Below, piece after piece: positions 49,931-63,236 of a DNA stretch of 64,000 nucleotides. The stretch's first letter is position 1, and each line of letters starts with the position of its first letter. The position numbers and the translations under genes were made by a program. Below the pieces are notes generated by a model. The model ran no database searches. It was not told the DNA's origin and worked only from the letters and a program-made list of their open reading frames with translations. The DNA lies in contig CM033113.1 of NCBI GenBank assembly GCA_019321725.1, positions 124,001 to 188,000 of the forward strand, written 5' to 3'. The DNA comes from Paulownia fortunei (taxonomy: Eukaryota; Streptophyta; Magnoliopsida; Lamiales; Paulowniaceae).

Positions 49931-52900
49931 ATGGCTATCTCCGTTCTGCACCCACATTCGTACTGCGTCTTCAACCATCACCAACATTGAATGATTCTCT
50001 GCTACCGCCCATCAGGGTATGTAAGTGGAGAACCAGATCCGTGGGAGCTGTTAGTACTGCTTTGGTTACCAGTGAAGAGACATCTTCTGTTAATTTATTC
50101 CCGCTCTTTCAACCCTCTTCGTCGCCCCAACCTACTCCTGCTTCTCAGGTACTTACTTTAGTTTTTGCCATTTCTTTTCTTACTTATCTTCTCCACACAC
50201 GTTTACTTATATTATCCCCAATGCTGTTTACCCCGTTTAAATGTTCGACGGATTCTTTTATACTATTTGCAAATGACTTTATGTTTCCACCAGTATTAAA
50301 AAAGAGAGAGTGTAACTAATAGCAACTACTTATTTTACCAATTAATTTTTCTTTGCACAGAATCATATTTGGTGAGAGTATGCAAGCATTTTATTTTACC
50401 TACATCTACCTGTTCATTTGATGGTTCTACTTTCTTTATGTTATTTTGTGGACAAAATATACTGATTATCTGATGAAACTGCTAGCAGTTGGAGCCAGCA
50501 GATCCTGATTTCTATAAGATAGGATATGTTAGGAGTATGCGAGCTTATGGAATTGAATTCAGAGAAGGTCCAGATGGTTTTGGAGTATATGCCTCCAAAG
50601 ACATCGAGCCTCTTCGCCGTGCCAGGGTACTTCTTTTTTTTCAGGGCAAAAGCAACTATTTTTTATAAGATTTTATGTGCTTCCTTATTTAGCTTATTTC
50701 TCATTTCTTCTTCACAATGTAAATTTGAAATGGTTCTCTGCATTTGCTTCTGCTAAATAATTGGTAATGCAATCTTCTCTTGGCTGTGCAGGTGATTATG
50801 GAGATTCCATTAGAATTGATGTTAACTATAAGTCAAAAGCTTCCTTGGATGTTTTTCCCGGATATCATACCAGTGGGTCATCCTATCTTTGACATTATCA
50901 ACTCAACCAATCCCGAGGTAAATGTTTGATGATAAACTTTCTTCACTATTTGATTATTTTGTCATTATATCAATATAAATTTCATATTTGAATTAAATCC
51001 CTTTTCCTTCAATTTTTTTGAAGGAATTTCAGCCTTCTTAACATGATTTCTGTCCATTTAGTCAAGCCCATTTGGCGACTATCTGATCTTAATATATAAT
51101 ACTTTTTGGTTTATATCAGACAGATTGGGACCTGAGGTTGGCATGTCTTATTTTATACGCATTTGATTGCAAGGATAACTTTTGGCAGCTGTATGGTGAC
51201 TTTTTACCTGGTGCTGATGAGTGTACTAGCTTTCTTCTAGCTACAGAGGTCTGAATTCTGCGTAGATTGCTTGAAAGTCTTTCAAACTAGATTCAAGTAT
51301 CAAAGTCCTCTGTATATAATATCACCTTGTGTTACTGCCTGATATGCTTCCTTTACTCCCACCTTGACAAATTGCAGGAGGACCTTTTGGAGTTGCAGGA
51401 TAAGGAACTTGCTTCCATGATGAGAGAACAGCAACAGCGAGCTTTCGAATTTTGGGAGAAAAATTGGGTATGAAGCTGTCTTTTATACTTCAATTTTCTA
51501 GTATCCAGTGTTTTTAGCATCTTTTGCTCAATTTTAACCCTAGAACTTTGTCAGCACTCGGCCGTACCCCTTAAAGTAAAACGCCTTGCTCGAGAGCCAG
51601 AGAGATTCATGTGGGCGTTGAGTATGGCACAATCTCGATGTATAAATAAGCAAATAAGAATTGGTGCCCTAGTTCAAGATGCAAATATGCTTGTCCCTTA
51701 TGCCGGTTAGCCTCTCCAAATGATTTTTTTTTTTAACATATATCATTTCTTCTCACTCGCTCAGTACTCTGTTCATGGGGCTTGTTGTATGGGTGCTTTT
51801 ATGTGCCATTACACTAAATGGAAATTCACTTTGACCAAACTAGAGCAGTGCAATATACGATAATGCTATGATATTGTTTATTTTGTCCAAACTATCTCAA
51901 TCTGAATAAATATTTAGAGTGTTATGCGTTTCAAGGCGATAGAAAGTGAAGGCATCACGCAGAGAAGCCTAAATGATCATCAACCACTTTTCGGTATATA
52001 TTGATTTGGCATCTAGAGCTGATCCAAATTCAGAACCTAGTTTCATAAGTTTGATGACTTCTGAATATTTCAGTCTGACTGTTGTTAAGTTTTCGTGTTT
52101 TAAGTACGCTCACCGCAGATGATCATAAAAGATCTTGGTGACTTTACAGAAGCTCATTAACGAATGTGCTTGGTCCTATGTGTGTAGATATGTTAAATCA
52201 TTCTTTTCAGCCAAATTGTTTCTTCCACTGGCGTTTCAAGGATCGAATGCTTGAGGTGATGATAAATGCTGGGCAACGAATCAAAAAAGGAGATGAGGTA
52301 TACAATGCTACATGCTTTATGATGAAACAAGTGTATTTGTTGGAGAATCGTACATCTTAAACCATAATTAAACAGAATAGTGAAGATCTGACGAGAACTG
52401 ACATCTTTTTATTAGTCAGAAGCCACATTTGTTGTATAACTATCTAGCAATTCTTTAAGCTCTAAAATGATACCAGGAGTGCTGTCTGAAGCATCTGTAG
52501 CATTTCAAATCTATATATTTTATTTGTGGAAACATGTGGAGCCAGACTATTGCTTGGTACATATTTCTGAGAAAGGTGCAAAAGTGAAGTGCTTACAAAG
52601 AAAGATTTGAAGACTGATAAAAGACAACATGAAGGATGGATGCTTAAAGGAATGCTCATGAATTGCCCTATAACCATTGAAAGTTAAAGTATAATAGAGT
52701 GCGCTTGAAAAGAATTATGAAGGATGATGTGTCTTTGATCTCTTTGATGCTTTTGGCAAGCAGAGCAATTTTTTTGTTCGATACTTTTTTATTTTCATTA
52801 TTGTGATACATATGCTATCATGATGTCTATGCAGATGACTGTCAATTACATGAATGGACAGATGAATAACTTTTTCATGCAAAGATATGGATTTTCATCT

Positions 52901-55275
52901 CCGGTGGTAATTTTCTGTCTATCAACTCTTTTAGTTTATAACTTCCAAATCATGGTTCTTTGTCACCTGTAATATTTTCTCTTAGCCTATTCTTCTTAGC
53001 ATTAATAATATAGTAATAGCTTCACTCCCATACAAATAAAGCTGAAGAACCGGTTTCTATTGGACAAGATAAATATTTAGATACAATCAATGAAAGCACA
53101 TAGATAATGTTTAAAAAAGCTTAGTCGTCATATTCGAGACAGCAGATGGCAAGGTTCTGTGCTGTTGATTTCAGAAAGCAGAACGATGTTGTGAATATTG
53201 GTGTTGTGGGTAGATTAGTTTCTCCAAAGAATAAATGGGAGTACTTAACTAATAGAGAAATTCGCAAGGTTCAAAAAGTCGCAGAAATCTCGAGGCGGAG
53301 ACAACGGTTCTTTTGTGCTCCTCCACATTTCTGGCTGCATCCATGCCAAGAGAATATTCACTAATGTGCTGATCTCCATGATAGCTGCAGGTTGTCTAGG
53401 AAACGTTGGATTGTCCTATGCATTTGATTTCTGTCAATCTGTCCGCATTTACATACTTTTACTTGATATACAACTTGTAAAGATGGTCCAGAATTGTATC
53501 AGTATACCAAAAGTCATAATCGTACAAAACAAATAATTAAGTGGTGACACCATGCACGCAAAATTAGATTTCAGTATGAGAAATTTCACAAATTTAGAAG
53601 CTCAGTCCCCTTCTGGGAGGGGGGAATACAAGTCTTATTTGTTCTCTATTTTCTTTGTGGATTTCTGTCCTATGGTGCCTATATATGTCTAACTATCAAG
53701 ATTATGCACGGAAACAATAGGTCAGACTTTTTTGGTAGTGCTTTGGTTTCATATTAGACTTCAAATATTCAAAAGTCAAAGTCTTGGGTTAGTCCTCTGA
53801 CATCTTATTCTGAAATTTTTGGAATATTTAGTAAGCATTTGTGATATTTGAGTACAGATCAATTTTGTTTTTCTTATCAATTAAACAGAAGCTTTTGCTT
53901 TCAGACTGGCTTTTTTTCAAGGATCTATATTTTGCACGACTCATGTGGCAGCAACCTTTAACAAGAGAGCCAAAAAAAGTTTTTTTTGGCATCTCAAGTT
54001 TTTGGTCTTTAGTTTTGATTAACTCCATTGCTCACTAAGCTTTTGCATAGTCTTAGGGATGTCATATGATATGTTGTACTTGATATTATCTTCATTACTA
54101 ATGTTCCTTTCGGTTAATACCTTGCCTATTTAACATGAATATTGCAGAATCCTTGGGATGTTATCCAGTTCTCCGGCACTGCAAGGGTTCATTTAGATTC
54201 TTTCTTATCTGTCTTCAACATATCTGGTCTTCCTGAAGATTATCATCGCAATAGTAATGTTACATCCTCCTCATAAGCATTTCACGGTTCACATCTATTA
54301 GCAAATTTGGATTGAGTTTTGTTATGATTCATGCAATAGAGAATATGTCCCATGTCAGGTAAGCTATCTTATGACGAGGATAGCTTTGTTGATGGGGCGG
54401 TTATTGCTGCTGCAAGAACATTGCCCACTTGGTCAGACGGGGACATCCCTCCCATACCAAGTATGGAAAGGAAAGCTGTGAAGGAGTTACAAGAAGAATG
54501 CCAGCAAATGCTTGCAGAATTTTCTACAACCGCGGGTCGAGATCAGCAAATTCTAGGCATGTTTGATTGATAGATATAAGTTTCCCTAACATTAAGCAAA
54601 AGATGTTACCTCATAATGATATTGCTGTCTTTTGATAGTCATTGATTGACTTCCCTATTCTTAGATAGAAGCAGGAACAGAAGAATATATTTCTGAACGT
54701 AGTAAACCTATGTTTTCGGTGATGGACCTAATGGATAACTAAATCATGAGGTCACTTTGACAGTCTCTTAAATAGAGTATGAATAGAAATGACAGTCTCT
54801 TAAATAGAGTATGAATAGAAATGACAGTCTTGGGAGTTACTAAAATATATCGATTTGCAATCATAGGAGGTTTTTCTCCATCCTCATCTATTATTTGTCT
54901 TGCAAGTTGCAAATTGTATTGCGGTGTGCTGGCTTCGGTGGGTATTCTGTTTTGAAAGTAGAAAACTTTTGAGAGGATAATGAATAAGTCCAAAGTGAAG
55001 TACTCTGGTTGTGATAAATTTTCTTCTCATGTGTTTATTATCTTGGTTTCTTGCTGTAGAGTCTATGCCTGAAGCTAGGAGGACGCTTGAAGCTGCAATA
55101 AAGTATGTAGTCTTCGTTGAAAAAACAAACTGCAGGTAGTGCTTGATGGATTTAGTAGGACAGATCCAGCTTACTTTTGGTGGTTCTTATATGCAGGTAT
55201 AGATTGCACAGAAAATTGTTCGTAGAGAAGGTTATTCAGGCACTGGATATTTACCAAGAACGTATATTATTCTAA
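49931..55275 (+). CDS. PTAC14: PTAC14-like SET-domain protein of the plastid transcription complex, apparent one-base frameshift in the transit peptide
   Basis: Twelve exons: 49931-50148, 50489-50626, 50792-50917, 51120-51248, 51378-51467, 51555-51705, 52188-52297, 52835-52906, 54148-54253, 54359-54556, 55060-55102, 55197-55275. Exons 2-12 keep one frame for 413 codons. The protein belongs to the SET-domain family near Rubisco LSMT; PTAC14 is a known component of the plastid-encoded RNA polymerase complex, needed for chloroplast gene expression. Visible: the SET N-part (GPDGFGVYASKDIEPLRRAR), LMLTISQKLPWMFFPDI, the SET core across a splice (YADMLNHSFQPNCFFHW), GDEMTVNYMNGQMN, and the C-terminal substrate-binding lobe ending LDIYQERILF. 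Intron 10 is GC-AG (CTAG|GCATGT). The first ATG (49931) gives MAISVLHPHSYCVF but stops at TGA after 19 codons. The downstream exon 1 frame (FPLFQPSSSPQPTPASQ) has no ATG. Exon 1 is 218 nt, one short of a multiple of three. About 486 residues if one base is missing. Confidence 0.92.
54759..54830. repeat. Perfect 32-bp tandem duplication in PTAC14 intron 10
   Basis: Two identical units start GACAGTCTCTTAAATAGAGT at 54759 and 54791, followed by an 8-base partial third copy. Confidence 0.9.
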
Positions 55276-56564
55276 TCATGGATTGTGATGACATGGTTGT
55301 AAGAGCGAACGCCGGCACACCACACACCTAAAAGATCATGATTTAATGCTTTAATGTGTTGTTTGCTTGCATTGGTTGTGGTGTTGCTATGAAATAGAGA
55401 GTTTTGGTTGAGCAGGAGGTGGGAAGAGCGAATTTGACTTGGGAGGTTATCCTATAACTTGGAGATTTTGTACTTTTTTGTATATTGAAGGGGAAGAGAT
55501 AGTTTATGGAGAATGATTGGGTAACAGGATTGTACTACCTTTTCTTAAATCACTCATGACCTGTAACATCTTATAATGCACCTGTAACCTATAGATGCAA
55601 AATATCAATTTTGTTTAGTGGACACTAGGTCTTGTATTGAAACATTTCATGTAGTATAAATATTAATGTTATTGTCGTAAATGGGAAAGATATTGGCGTT
55701 TTCTTATTAATCATCTATTAAACTGACACATAATTGTATACCAAAAGAAACCGTGCTCAAATACAAAAGTGGCTATTGATTTAATGGATAAATTCAATTT
55801 GGAAATAGAAATCAATCTGAAGGTGGAATGGCCTGTTTGTTTCATGATTTGTTGGGGCTTGTAATTTTGGGTAAATTACAGTTATACCTTCAACGGTTTG
55901 TTCCATTAAGAAATCAAGTATCTTTATGAAAGCTGTGACTATAAAAATTTAAAAAATATGAAGTAAATGAACTTTTTACCCCTAACCATAGTACGGCATT
56001 GTTTTATTATGTCAAGAGTATCTTCTTGGACTTTGAATTATTATAAAGTAAATGTATGGAACCCCAATCTGAATATGCACGACTCCTTTATGCCTCTGTG
56101 GTTTAATGTCTGTCTGATTTGATGGAAAAGAGAGAATATGAAAAGCCCGTGAAAGTGAGCATGCCTGGCTTTGGAATGGTTAATTTGCATTTGGTCACAT
56201 CTATATATTTCAGTGAAGCCTGTATATATCTGGTAACTCGGAAGAGTTGATCATTTTGACGTAGATTAACTAGGGTAACTGCAACTCTAATTCTGTTGAA
56301 ATTAATAACGCATGCAAAAACCTCCATAAAACTCCTTTTTGTATGAAACAGGAAATTTGCATTTAGCTATTACGAATTATTCCATGATTCTTCGTGCTTA
56401 GTTGATTCTGGAGAGACACTTAAACAAGCTTGAAATGTTGAAGCCTCGTGGATTCCAACGTCAACCTGAATGGCTAAATGCTAAAAGGCAATTTTACAAC
56501 ATGTGTCTTTTTCTTTTAATTAATTATATTGGCTTTGGACCAAAACTTCTCCTGACTATAAACA
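55276..56564. other. Convergent intergenic region between PTAC14 and OTP84
   Basis: 3' flanks of two convergent genes. Short frames at 56103-56327 and 56402-56602 have no domain. Nothing else is seen. Confidence 0.6.
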
Positions 56565-59231
56565 TCACCAATAATCCCCACACGAGCAAGCTCCATCCTT
56601 GAAATGATGGAATCTCCTTACGTCCCTTACAACAATCTCCCTATCCACAATTTTGGAGATGAATTTTGACGCAGAATGACAGTCGTTACAAACTCTAAGA
56701 TTCTTCGCCACCCGAATAGTTGTGCCAGGAGGGGTATTAAGGAGACCAAACGCAATTGCCAATCGCTCGCTGTGACCGCACAGTAAGTTCTCCTTTTCCT
56801 GCTCGTCAACATTGTGAAGAACACAGGATGTGTCTGGCACATATCCCTCCTTTTTCATTCTGGCAAATAAATCATTGAGAAAATCATAAAGCTGCTCACT
56901 TTGGGGGTGTGACGTGTCTCCAGCCAAGAACTTGTGAACCTCATCACCAAATTCAATCCAACTGCATCCAGGTTCTTTCCTTACCCCCATTTCCTTCATG
57001 TTTTTCCTAACCTCGTTAGCTTTTTCCCAGAGCCCAGCAGAAGAATAGATATTGGAAAGTAAAACATAATGGCTAGCAACATTTGGTTCCAACTGAAGCA
57101 GATTAAGGGCTGAAATTTCCCCTAGCTCTACATTTTGGTGGATCCTGCAGGAACCAAGCAAACTACTCCATGCCCCTACCTTGTCAAGTCCAGTGGGCAT
57201 AGAATTGATGATCTCATATGCTTCATCCAGCCGACCTGCTCGACCAACCAAGTCAACAACACAAGCGTAATGATCAGCATTAGGTTCAAGTCCATGATCC
57301 TCTTTCATTCTCTGGAACAACTGTTGGCCTTCATCAACCATCCCTGAATGACTGCATGCCGCAAAAACTGCAATGAAGGTTACCTCATTAGGCTTCACTT
57401 CTCCACCTCTGGCCCCTTCAGCCACCATACTCCTAAAAAGTGCCAAGGCCTCCTCTCCTTCTCCATGCATCCCATAAGCCATAATGATAACATTCCATGT
57501 TATTACATTTCTAATAGGCATGCCCTCAAAAACTCTTCGAGCCATATTTAAGCAACCACACTTGGCATAGATATCAACCAATGCACTTCCAACTGCAACA
57601 TCTGATTCCAGTCCATTCCTAATGGCATAAGCATGAATCTCTTTTCCTTTTGTTAGAGCTGCTAGAGCAGCACAACCAGGAAGGACGGTCATGAGTGTTA
57701 CTGAATTAGGTTTAAATGAGACCTTGACATTATTATCAACATCATCATTCTCTTCACCTTTCCCTCCAGCTATTTGCATTGCATGTAGCAAAATTAGAGC
57801 GTCTTCATGGTACCCACAAACCACGTAACCAGTTATCATTGTATTCCAAGACACGATATCTTTACTCTCCATTTTGTGAAATATATATTTCGAGTTATCG
57901 ATCTTTCCTATCCTTGAGTACAAGTCCATCAATGCATTTTGCACATATCTATCCCTCCCAAGACCCAACTTCAAAACATACCCATGCATAACCTCTTTAT
58001 CTGCAAAAGCTTCGCAGTGCACACAAGCTGGCAAAACACTAGCCATTGTGGTTGGGTTAGGAAAAAGACTGGAGACAACCATCAATTTCATGAACAACAT
58101 CAATGCATCCATATAAAACCCATTTTGGGTATAACCAGCAAGCATAGCATTCCAGAGTCCAAGTTTCCGATCTAGTGCACTGTCAAAAACTCTGCGCCCA
58201 CTTACGACTTGTTTACAGTTGCAATACATGTCTACCAAAGCACTGGCCACAAAGGAATTCCCTATAAAATCATCATTCCTGAATACGTAAGCATGGATTT
58301 CTTTTCCAAGGTTCAATAACTCCAAATGGGAACATGCAGGAAGCACACTCGAAATTGTGACCCCATCAGGCTTAAATCCTTCATCTTTCATAAAACTGAA
58401 ATACTCCAATGCCTCATAAAACCTATCATTTTGTGAAAATGCGCTAATAACTGTGTTCCAAGAAACCATGTCGCGGCGAGCAAACCACTCAAATATGATC
58501 TTAGCATCATCAATTCTCCCTAATTTCGCATACATTGAAATCAAAGAATTGTTTGTAAAGGTCTTTCTGTCATCGACTCTCAGACTATAGCCATGAACTT
58601 GCTTGCCAAGCCTTAATCCGTCATGCCTATTCAAGTTACTACATGCAAGAGCTATGCTAACCAAAGTAAACGAACTAGGCTCAATTCTCTCCAATCCCAT
58701 TAAACGAAAAGCCTCTAAAGCTAACTCCCATTCTTCATATTTACACAAAGCATTTATCATTGAGTTCCAAGAAACTTGGTCCCTTTGGGAAATTCTGTCG
58801 AACACCTTGAAAACTTGATGGACATCATCCCCACATTGGCCGTACATATGCAAAAGTGTATTGGAAACAGTGACCGAGTGAGAATCATAGCCGAGTTTAA
58901 TAACAGATCCATGAATCTGTTTTCCTAAATCCAAGTCTTGAAGGGCAGTGGCGGCCTTCAAGACTGCGGGGAAAGCGAAATTATCGGGTAGAACGCCGGA
59001 GGATTGCATCTGAATAAAAGTGGTAATGGCTTCTCGGAAAGAGTTTGAGCGGGTCTGGGAGCGTAAGGATTCGATCCATGAGTGTTTGGAGCGGGTTCGG
59101 GAAGGGGCTTCGGATGGTTTTCCAATGAGCGGTGGGGGCGGGTTCTGGGTTTGGAGCGAATTAGACACAGAAAGTGGAGGAGGAAGAGGAAGAGGAAGAG
59201 GAGAGTAGTGCGTGCATGTCCATGGGGACAT
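56565..59231 (-). CDS. OTP84: DYW-type PLS pentatricopeptide repeat RNA editing factor, likely OTP84
   Basis: Single-exon gene of 888 residues starting at ATG 59231-59229. The N-terminus is Pro/Ser/Leu-rich and basic, as in a plastid targeting peptide. PLS repeats run from about residue 45 to 690 (VLPDNFAFPAVLKAATAL, VSWNSMINAL, VSWNTVISAFSQND, VITWNVIIMAYGMHGEG). E and E+ motifs follow (GLDKVGAWSSLLGSCRIH, KEPGCSWIEFGDEVHKF), then a full DYW deaminase domain with the zinc/catalytic HSE (about 820), CNDCH (about 842) and terminal GACSCGDYW. Length, order and ending fit the Arabidopsis OTP84 (At3g57430) type as I recall it, a chloroplast factor for ndhB, ndhF and psbZ editing sites. Orthology is from memory of the family, and another DYW protein remains possible. 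All catalytic residues look intact. Confidence 0.9.
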   Translation of the reverse strand: MSPWTCTHYSPLPLPLPPPLSVSNSLQTQNPPPPLIGKPSEAPSRTRSKHSWIESLRSQTRSNSFREAITTFIQMQSSGVLPDNFAFPAVLKAATALQDLDLGKQIHGSVIKLGYDSHSVTVSNTLLHMYGQCGDDVHQVFKVFDRISQRDQVSWNSMINALCKYEEWELALEAFRLMGLERIEPSSFTLVSIALACSNLNRHDGLRLGKQVHGYSLRVDDRKTFTNNSLISMYAKLGRIDDAKIIFEWFARRDMVSWNTVISAFSQNDRFYEALEYFSFMKDEGFKPDGVTISSVLPACSHLELLNLGKEIHAYVFRNDDFIGNSFVASALVDMYCNCKQVVSGRRVFDSALDRKLGLWNAMLAGYTQNGFYMDALMLFMKLMVVSSLFPNPTTMASVLPACVHCEAFADKEVMHGYVLKLGLGRDRYVQNALMDLYSRIGKIDNSKYIFHKMESKDIVSWNTMITGYVVCGYHEDALILLHAMQIAGGKGEENDDVDNNVKVSFKPNSVTLMTVLPGCAALAALTKGKEIHAYAIRNGLESDVAVGSALVDIYAKCGCLNMARRVFEGMPIRNVITWNVIIMAYGMHGEGEEALALFRSMVAEGARGGEVKPNEVTFIAVFAACSHSGMVDEGQQLFQRMKEDHGLEPNADHYACVVDLVGRAGRLDEAYEIINSMPTGLDKVGAWSSLLGSCRIHQNVELGEISALNLLQLEPNVASHYVLLSNIYSSAGLWEKANEVRKNMKEMGVRKEPGCSWIEFGDEVHKFLAGDTSHPQSEQLYDFLNDLFARMKKEGYVPDTSCVLHNVDEQEKENLLCGHSERLAIAFGLLNTPPGTTIRVAKNLRVCNDCHSASKFISKIVDREIVVRDVRRFHHFKDGACSCGDYW

Positions 59232-60015
59232 TGATTAGGTAACGAGGAGGCGGTCTGGCGTCCGAAGTATTATCGGTAACTTGTTCAATTGTCTCCTCAA
59301 ATTAATAATGAAAAATGAACATTTTGGGGAGTATATAATTCAATTGCAGATAGCAGTAGCACTTTTACATTTGCCTCCACATGCTTCCATTTGCCAGTCC
59401 ACAAGGCCAAGTGTAACATAACCAGAAGAGGAGGGGAGAAGGAAATATTACACCAGTAACAATTCTCAGGAAAAATCTTAGGAATGTCTGGATGTCCAGC
59501 TCTTACAAGTTATTAAAAATCGATTTCTGGGACATTTATCCCACAAAAATCATTGAATGCAATAACAATTATGGGATGGATGGATGGATGGATGGATAAT
59601 GACAAGATATAGAAACAAATACTTTGTTAAAAAAGGAAATTAGGGAATCAATTCATGTGAGTTTGAAATATTTTGTTTAAGTAGTGAGGTTTATATGTCG
59701 AAGAAATTCTATATTGTACTTGATAGTTATTAACAATAAACTATTGATTATTGATATTTCTTATGTATGATTTATTGATATTTCTTATGTATGATTTATA
59801 TGTAATCGATGCTTAAAAAAACAACAAAAAAAAAAACCGAATAACTGAGGATCTTCCTATCTTCAACTGGGAGTTGGGTAAATTCCACTAAAAGAACTCT
59901 CAAATACCTCGTTGGCATTTTTAATGAGTTCAAAAATACATTCGTGTTTTTATTTAAGATTATTTTGTTCCCTGTTACGCAATAAATTTTATTGATACTT
60001 ACTTTTAACAATAAC

Positions 60016-60050
<35 letters not shown>

Positions 60051-60158
60051 TACAATATAGAGATATAGTAATAACAACTTTTTCTTTGTCATCAAAGTAA
60101 AAGTGCGAACCTTTTTATTCAACGTGGGTAGAAGTGTAATTGTGACTCCACTCCCTAG
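59232..60158. other. Divergent intergenic region between OTP84 and RPS28
   Basis: Promoters of both genes presumably lie here. It contains a GGAT repeat (59573-59598) and a TA run (60018-60047). No gene is supported; the minus-strand frame at 59796-60122 arises across the TA run. Confidence 0.6.
59573..59598. repeat. (GGAT)n microsatellite
   Basis: About six tandem GGAT units in the OTP84/RPS28 promoter interval. Confidence 0.9.
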
Positions 60159-60166
60159 TATAAATA
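60159..60166 (+). promoter_or_regulatory. TATA box of RPS28
   Basis: TATAAATA, about 30 bases before a pyrimidine-rich likely transcript start near 60190. Confidence 0.65.
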
Positions 60167-60177
60167 TAACCTCCTGC

Positions 60178-60186
60178 TAGGGTTTT
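60178..60186 (-). promoter_or_regulatory. Telo-box in the RPS28 promoter
   Basis: AAAACCCTA on the minus strand (TAGGGTTTT on plus). This element is frequent near the start of plant ribosomal protein genes, and its place just after the TATA box fits. Confidence 0.6.
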
Positions 60187-60259
60187 TCCGCCTCTCAATT
60201 GCCCATTGAACAAATTTCTCCTGCCGTCGCTCCTACACTCTCTCCTTTTAGTTTTTCAG

Positions 60260-61209
<950 letters not shown>

Positions 61210-61479
61210 TGGCTCTCATCATGTCTGGCTCGGCATTACTTTTTGGGAGTTTAATTAGTACAAGTATTTTGATGTGAGCTTTATGTGGATTTTTGATGTA
61301 TCACAAGACTTCAACGAAAGCATGGGCTGCTGTTTTGTTTCTCAGTTGACATTGATTTTTCATGTTTATCCTTGATAATGTTTGTTAACATGATTTTGTA
61401 ATTCTTGTGCTGGATGCAACCATGCTGCTATTTGTTTAAAATTTGTGTTCTCATTGTTTTTCAAGAATAGCATTATGAC

Positions 61480-61831
61480 CTATGCCTTAATTTCAAGTGA
61501 ATGGCCTTTGGTTAAAATGCCCATATTTTGGAAGAAAGTGTGTCTTACATTAGGTATTGTTATTCTATATTTCTTTGGCTCACTATCCGGTACTGGGAGT
61601 TCTGAGTGAAAGCTTATTGTTGCGCAAGCATTGAGAATATCAGAAGTTGGGAATGGTGCATACAGAGGTGTAGCTATATTTACAGCCTGTGAAGGAGGGT
61701 TAGCCCTTCCATCATTCACCATTTTTGATGCTCTGTCCATTTGGTTTATGGTATCACTGACCATTCTTGTCTTCCAGGGACACTTAGAGCATGCCCTTTC
61801 GGATCCATATTTCCCGGCACGGCGGAGGATG
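61480..61831 (-). other. Unassigned minus-strand reading frame, possible exon or gene fragment
   Basis: Open for about 117 codons, from just after a TAG at about 61834 to the stop at 61480. The text is not low-complexity and reads like protein: AGKYGSERACSKCPWKTRMV, DTINQMDRASKMVNDGRANP, ATPLYAPFPTSDILNACATI, ELPVPDSEPKKYRITIP. I do not recognise a family. There is an ATG at 61764 but no promoter or partner exon could be shown. It may be a chance frame, a pseudogene or a captured exon. The plus strand is also open over part of it (61631-61843), which lowers confidence. Confidence 0.3.
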
Positions 61832-63236
61832 TTGAGGAGCTAAGCTGTTGCCAGAAAAGAGAAAGGCACAGAATCATGTTGATATTGTGCAAAAGTCCAG
61901 GGTAGAAAACTATTTGTCACAATAGCATCGAGTATACATCAATAATACTCAACATGGGAAATTTTCCAATCATAAATAATGACCAATTATCCACTATTTT
62001 ATTTATCAACATGGGAAATTTTCCAAATTTTTAGTGCAGCATACCCATGGAAATTAAGATTTTCCTAAACTGAAGTGTACTACAAACCATGTGTTCTCAG
62101 GAGTAAACGAAATAGACTGCACCATGCATATGCAGTTGTTGCGAGTCTTTAAGTTATTCCGTTACCACCAAGGTTTTCAACGTAATACATTGCAGATCAA
62201 TGGGGGGAAGGTACAGTGTCATCATTTTATAATAAAACTTGTACTCGAATGTTCCTAATTCTCCTTTTTATGCATCTTTTGAAGCTAGGACATGAAGCAT
62301 CAATATCTGTGCAACTCCAAAGGTTATACTGAAAAAGTAGGGACTCATTTATTATATTTCTTTTTGTAATTGCAAATCTCGAGGGCTCTATATTTTTAAT
62401 TAGGCAATGTGCCGTGTCAAGTCCTGCTTTGGATGTGAGGCATATGTTTGATCAACTTCTCAATAACCCTTCCCCCCTAATTTTCGGGTTTTAAAATTCA
62501 GCTTGCTTGATATGTAGTATGTAGGATTTCCTTTCACCATTTAGATGTGTGATTGAACAACTTCACGAATTGATCAGCTGGATTGCTGTCATATTATTAG
62601 AAAGAAAACTCCCTTTTACTCTCAACTTCCGTGAGAAGCTCCAAGATGCTTTTAGTTATTTTTCTGTGAGAGGCATTTGAGAATTTCTGTACCTTCATTT
62701 TACTTGGTATGCATGCCTATGTAAATCAGCAATTGCATAAAAATTGCCTAAACAAAATACACAAGGAGACGAGTATATATGAGATCTCTTCTAGTATTTT
62801 TCCCAGCCCAGGAGCATAACACTGTAGAGTTTTGCTGGTGTACTGTTTTCTCAGGTTGGGGTGGGCTGATCTAATTCTAAGTGTTCAAGGCATCAACTTC
62901 TTGTTGTTGAATTTAGTGGAATTGCATTTGGCTTTATCTCTTGCTATGGACCTAATTTACTAATATATATATATATATATATATATAAGTGCCCACAGTT
63001 ATTAAAGAAACTGCAGCAGCATACTCTGAGCCTAGTGAGAGTCTAAAGAAATTCAGTTCTGATGAGTAGGTTCCACTCTAGTCTGTACCTACTTTCTCTA
63101 AACTTTCCAAGTCTTGATGTTGCAGGTGTATATGGGGCATGGGAATATTATAGTCTTTATCATAAAGGTTAGAGATCTGTGTCTTTCGTTTGGTGAGGTC
63201 TCAATTTTTCCTACTTAATGTTGGTCTGGTCAGACA

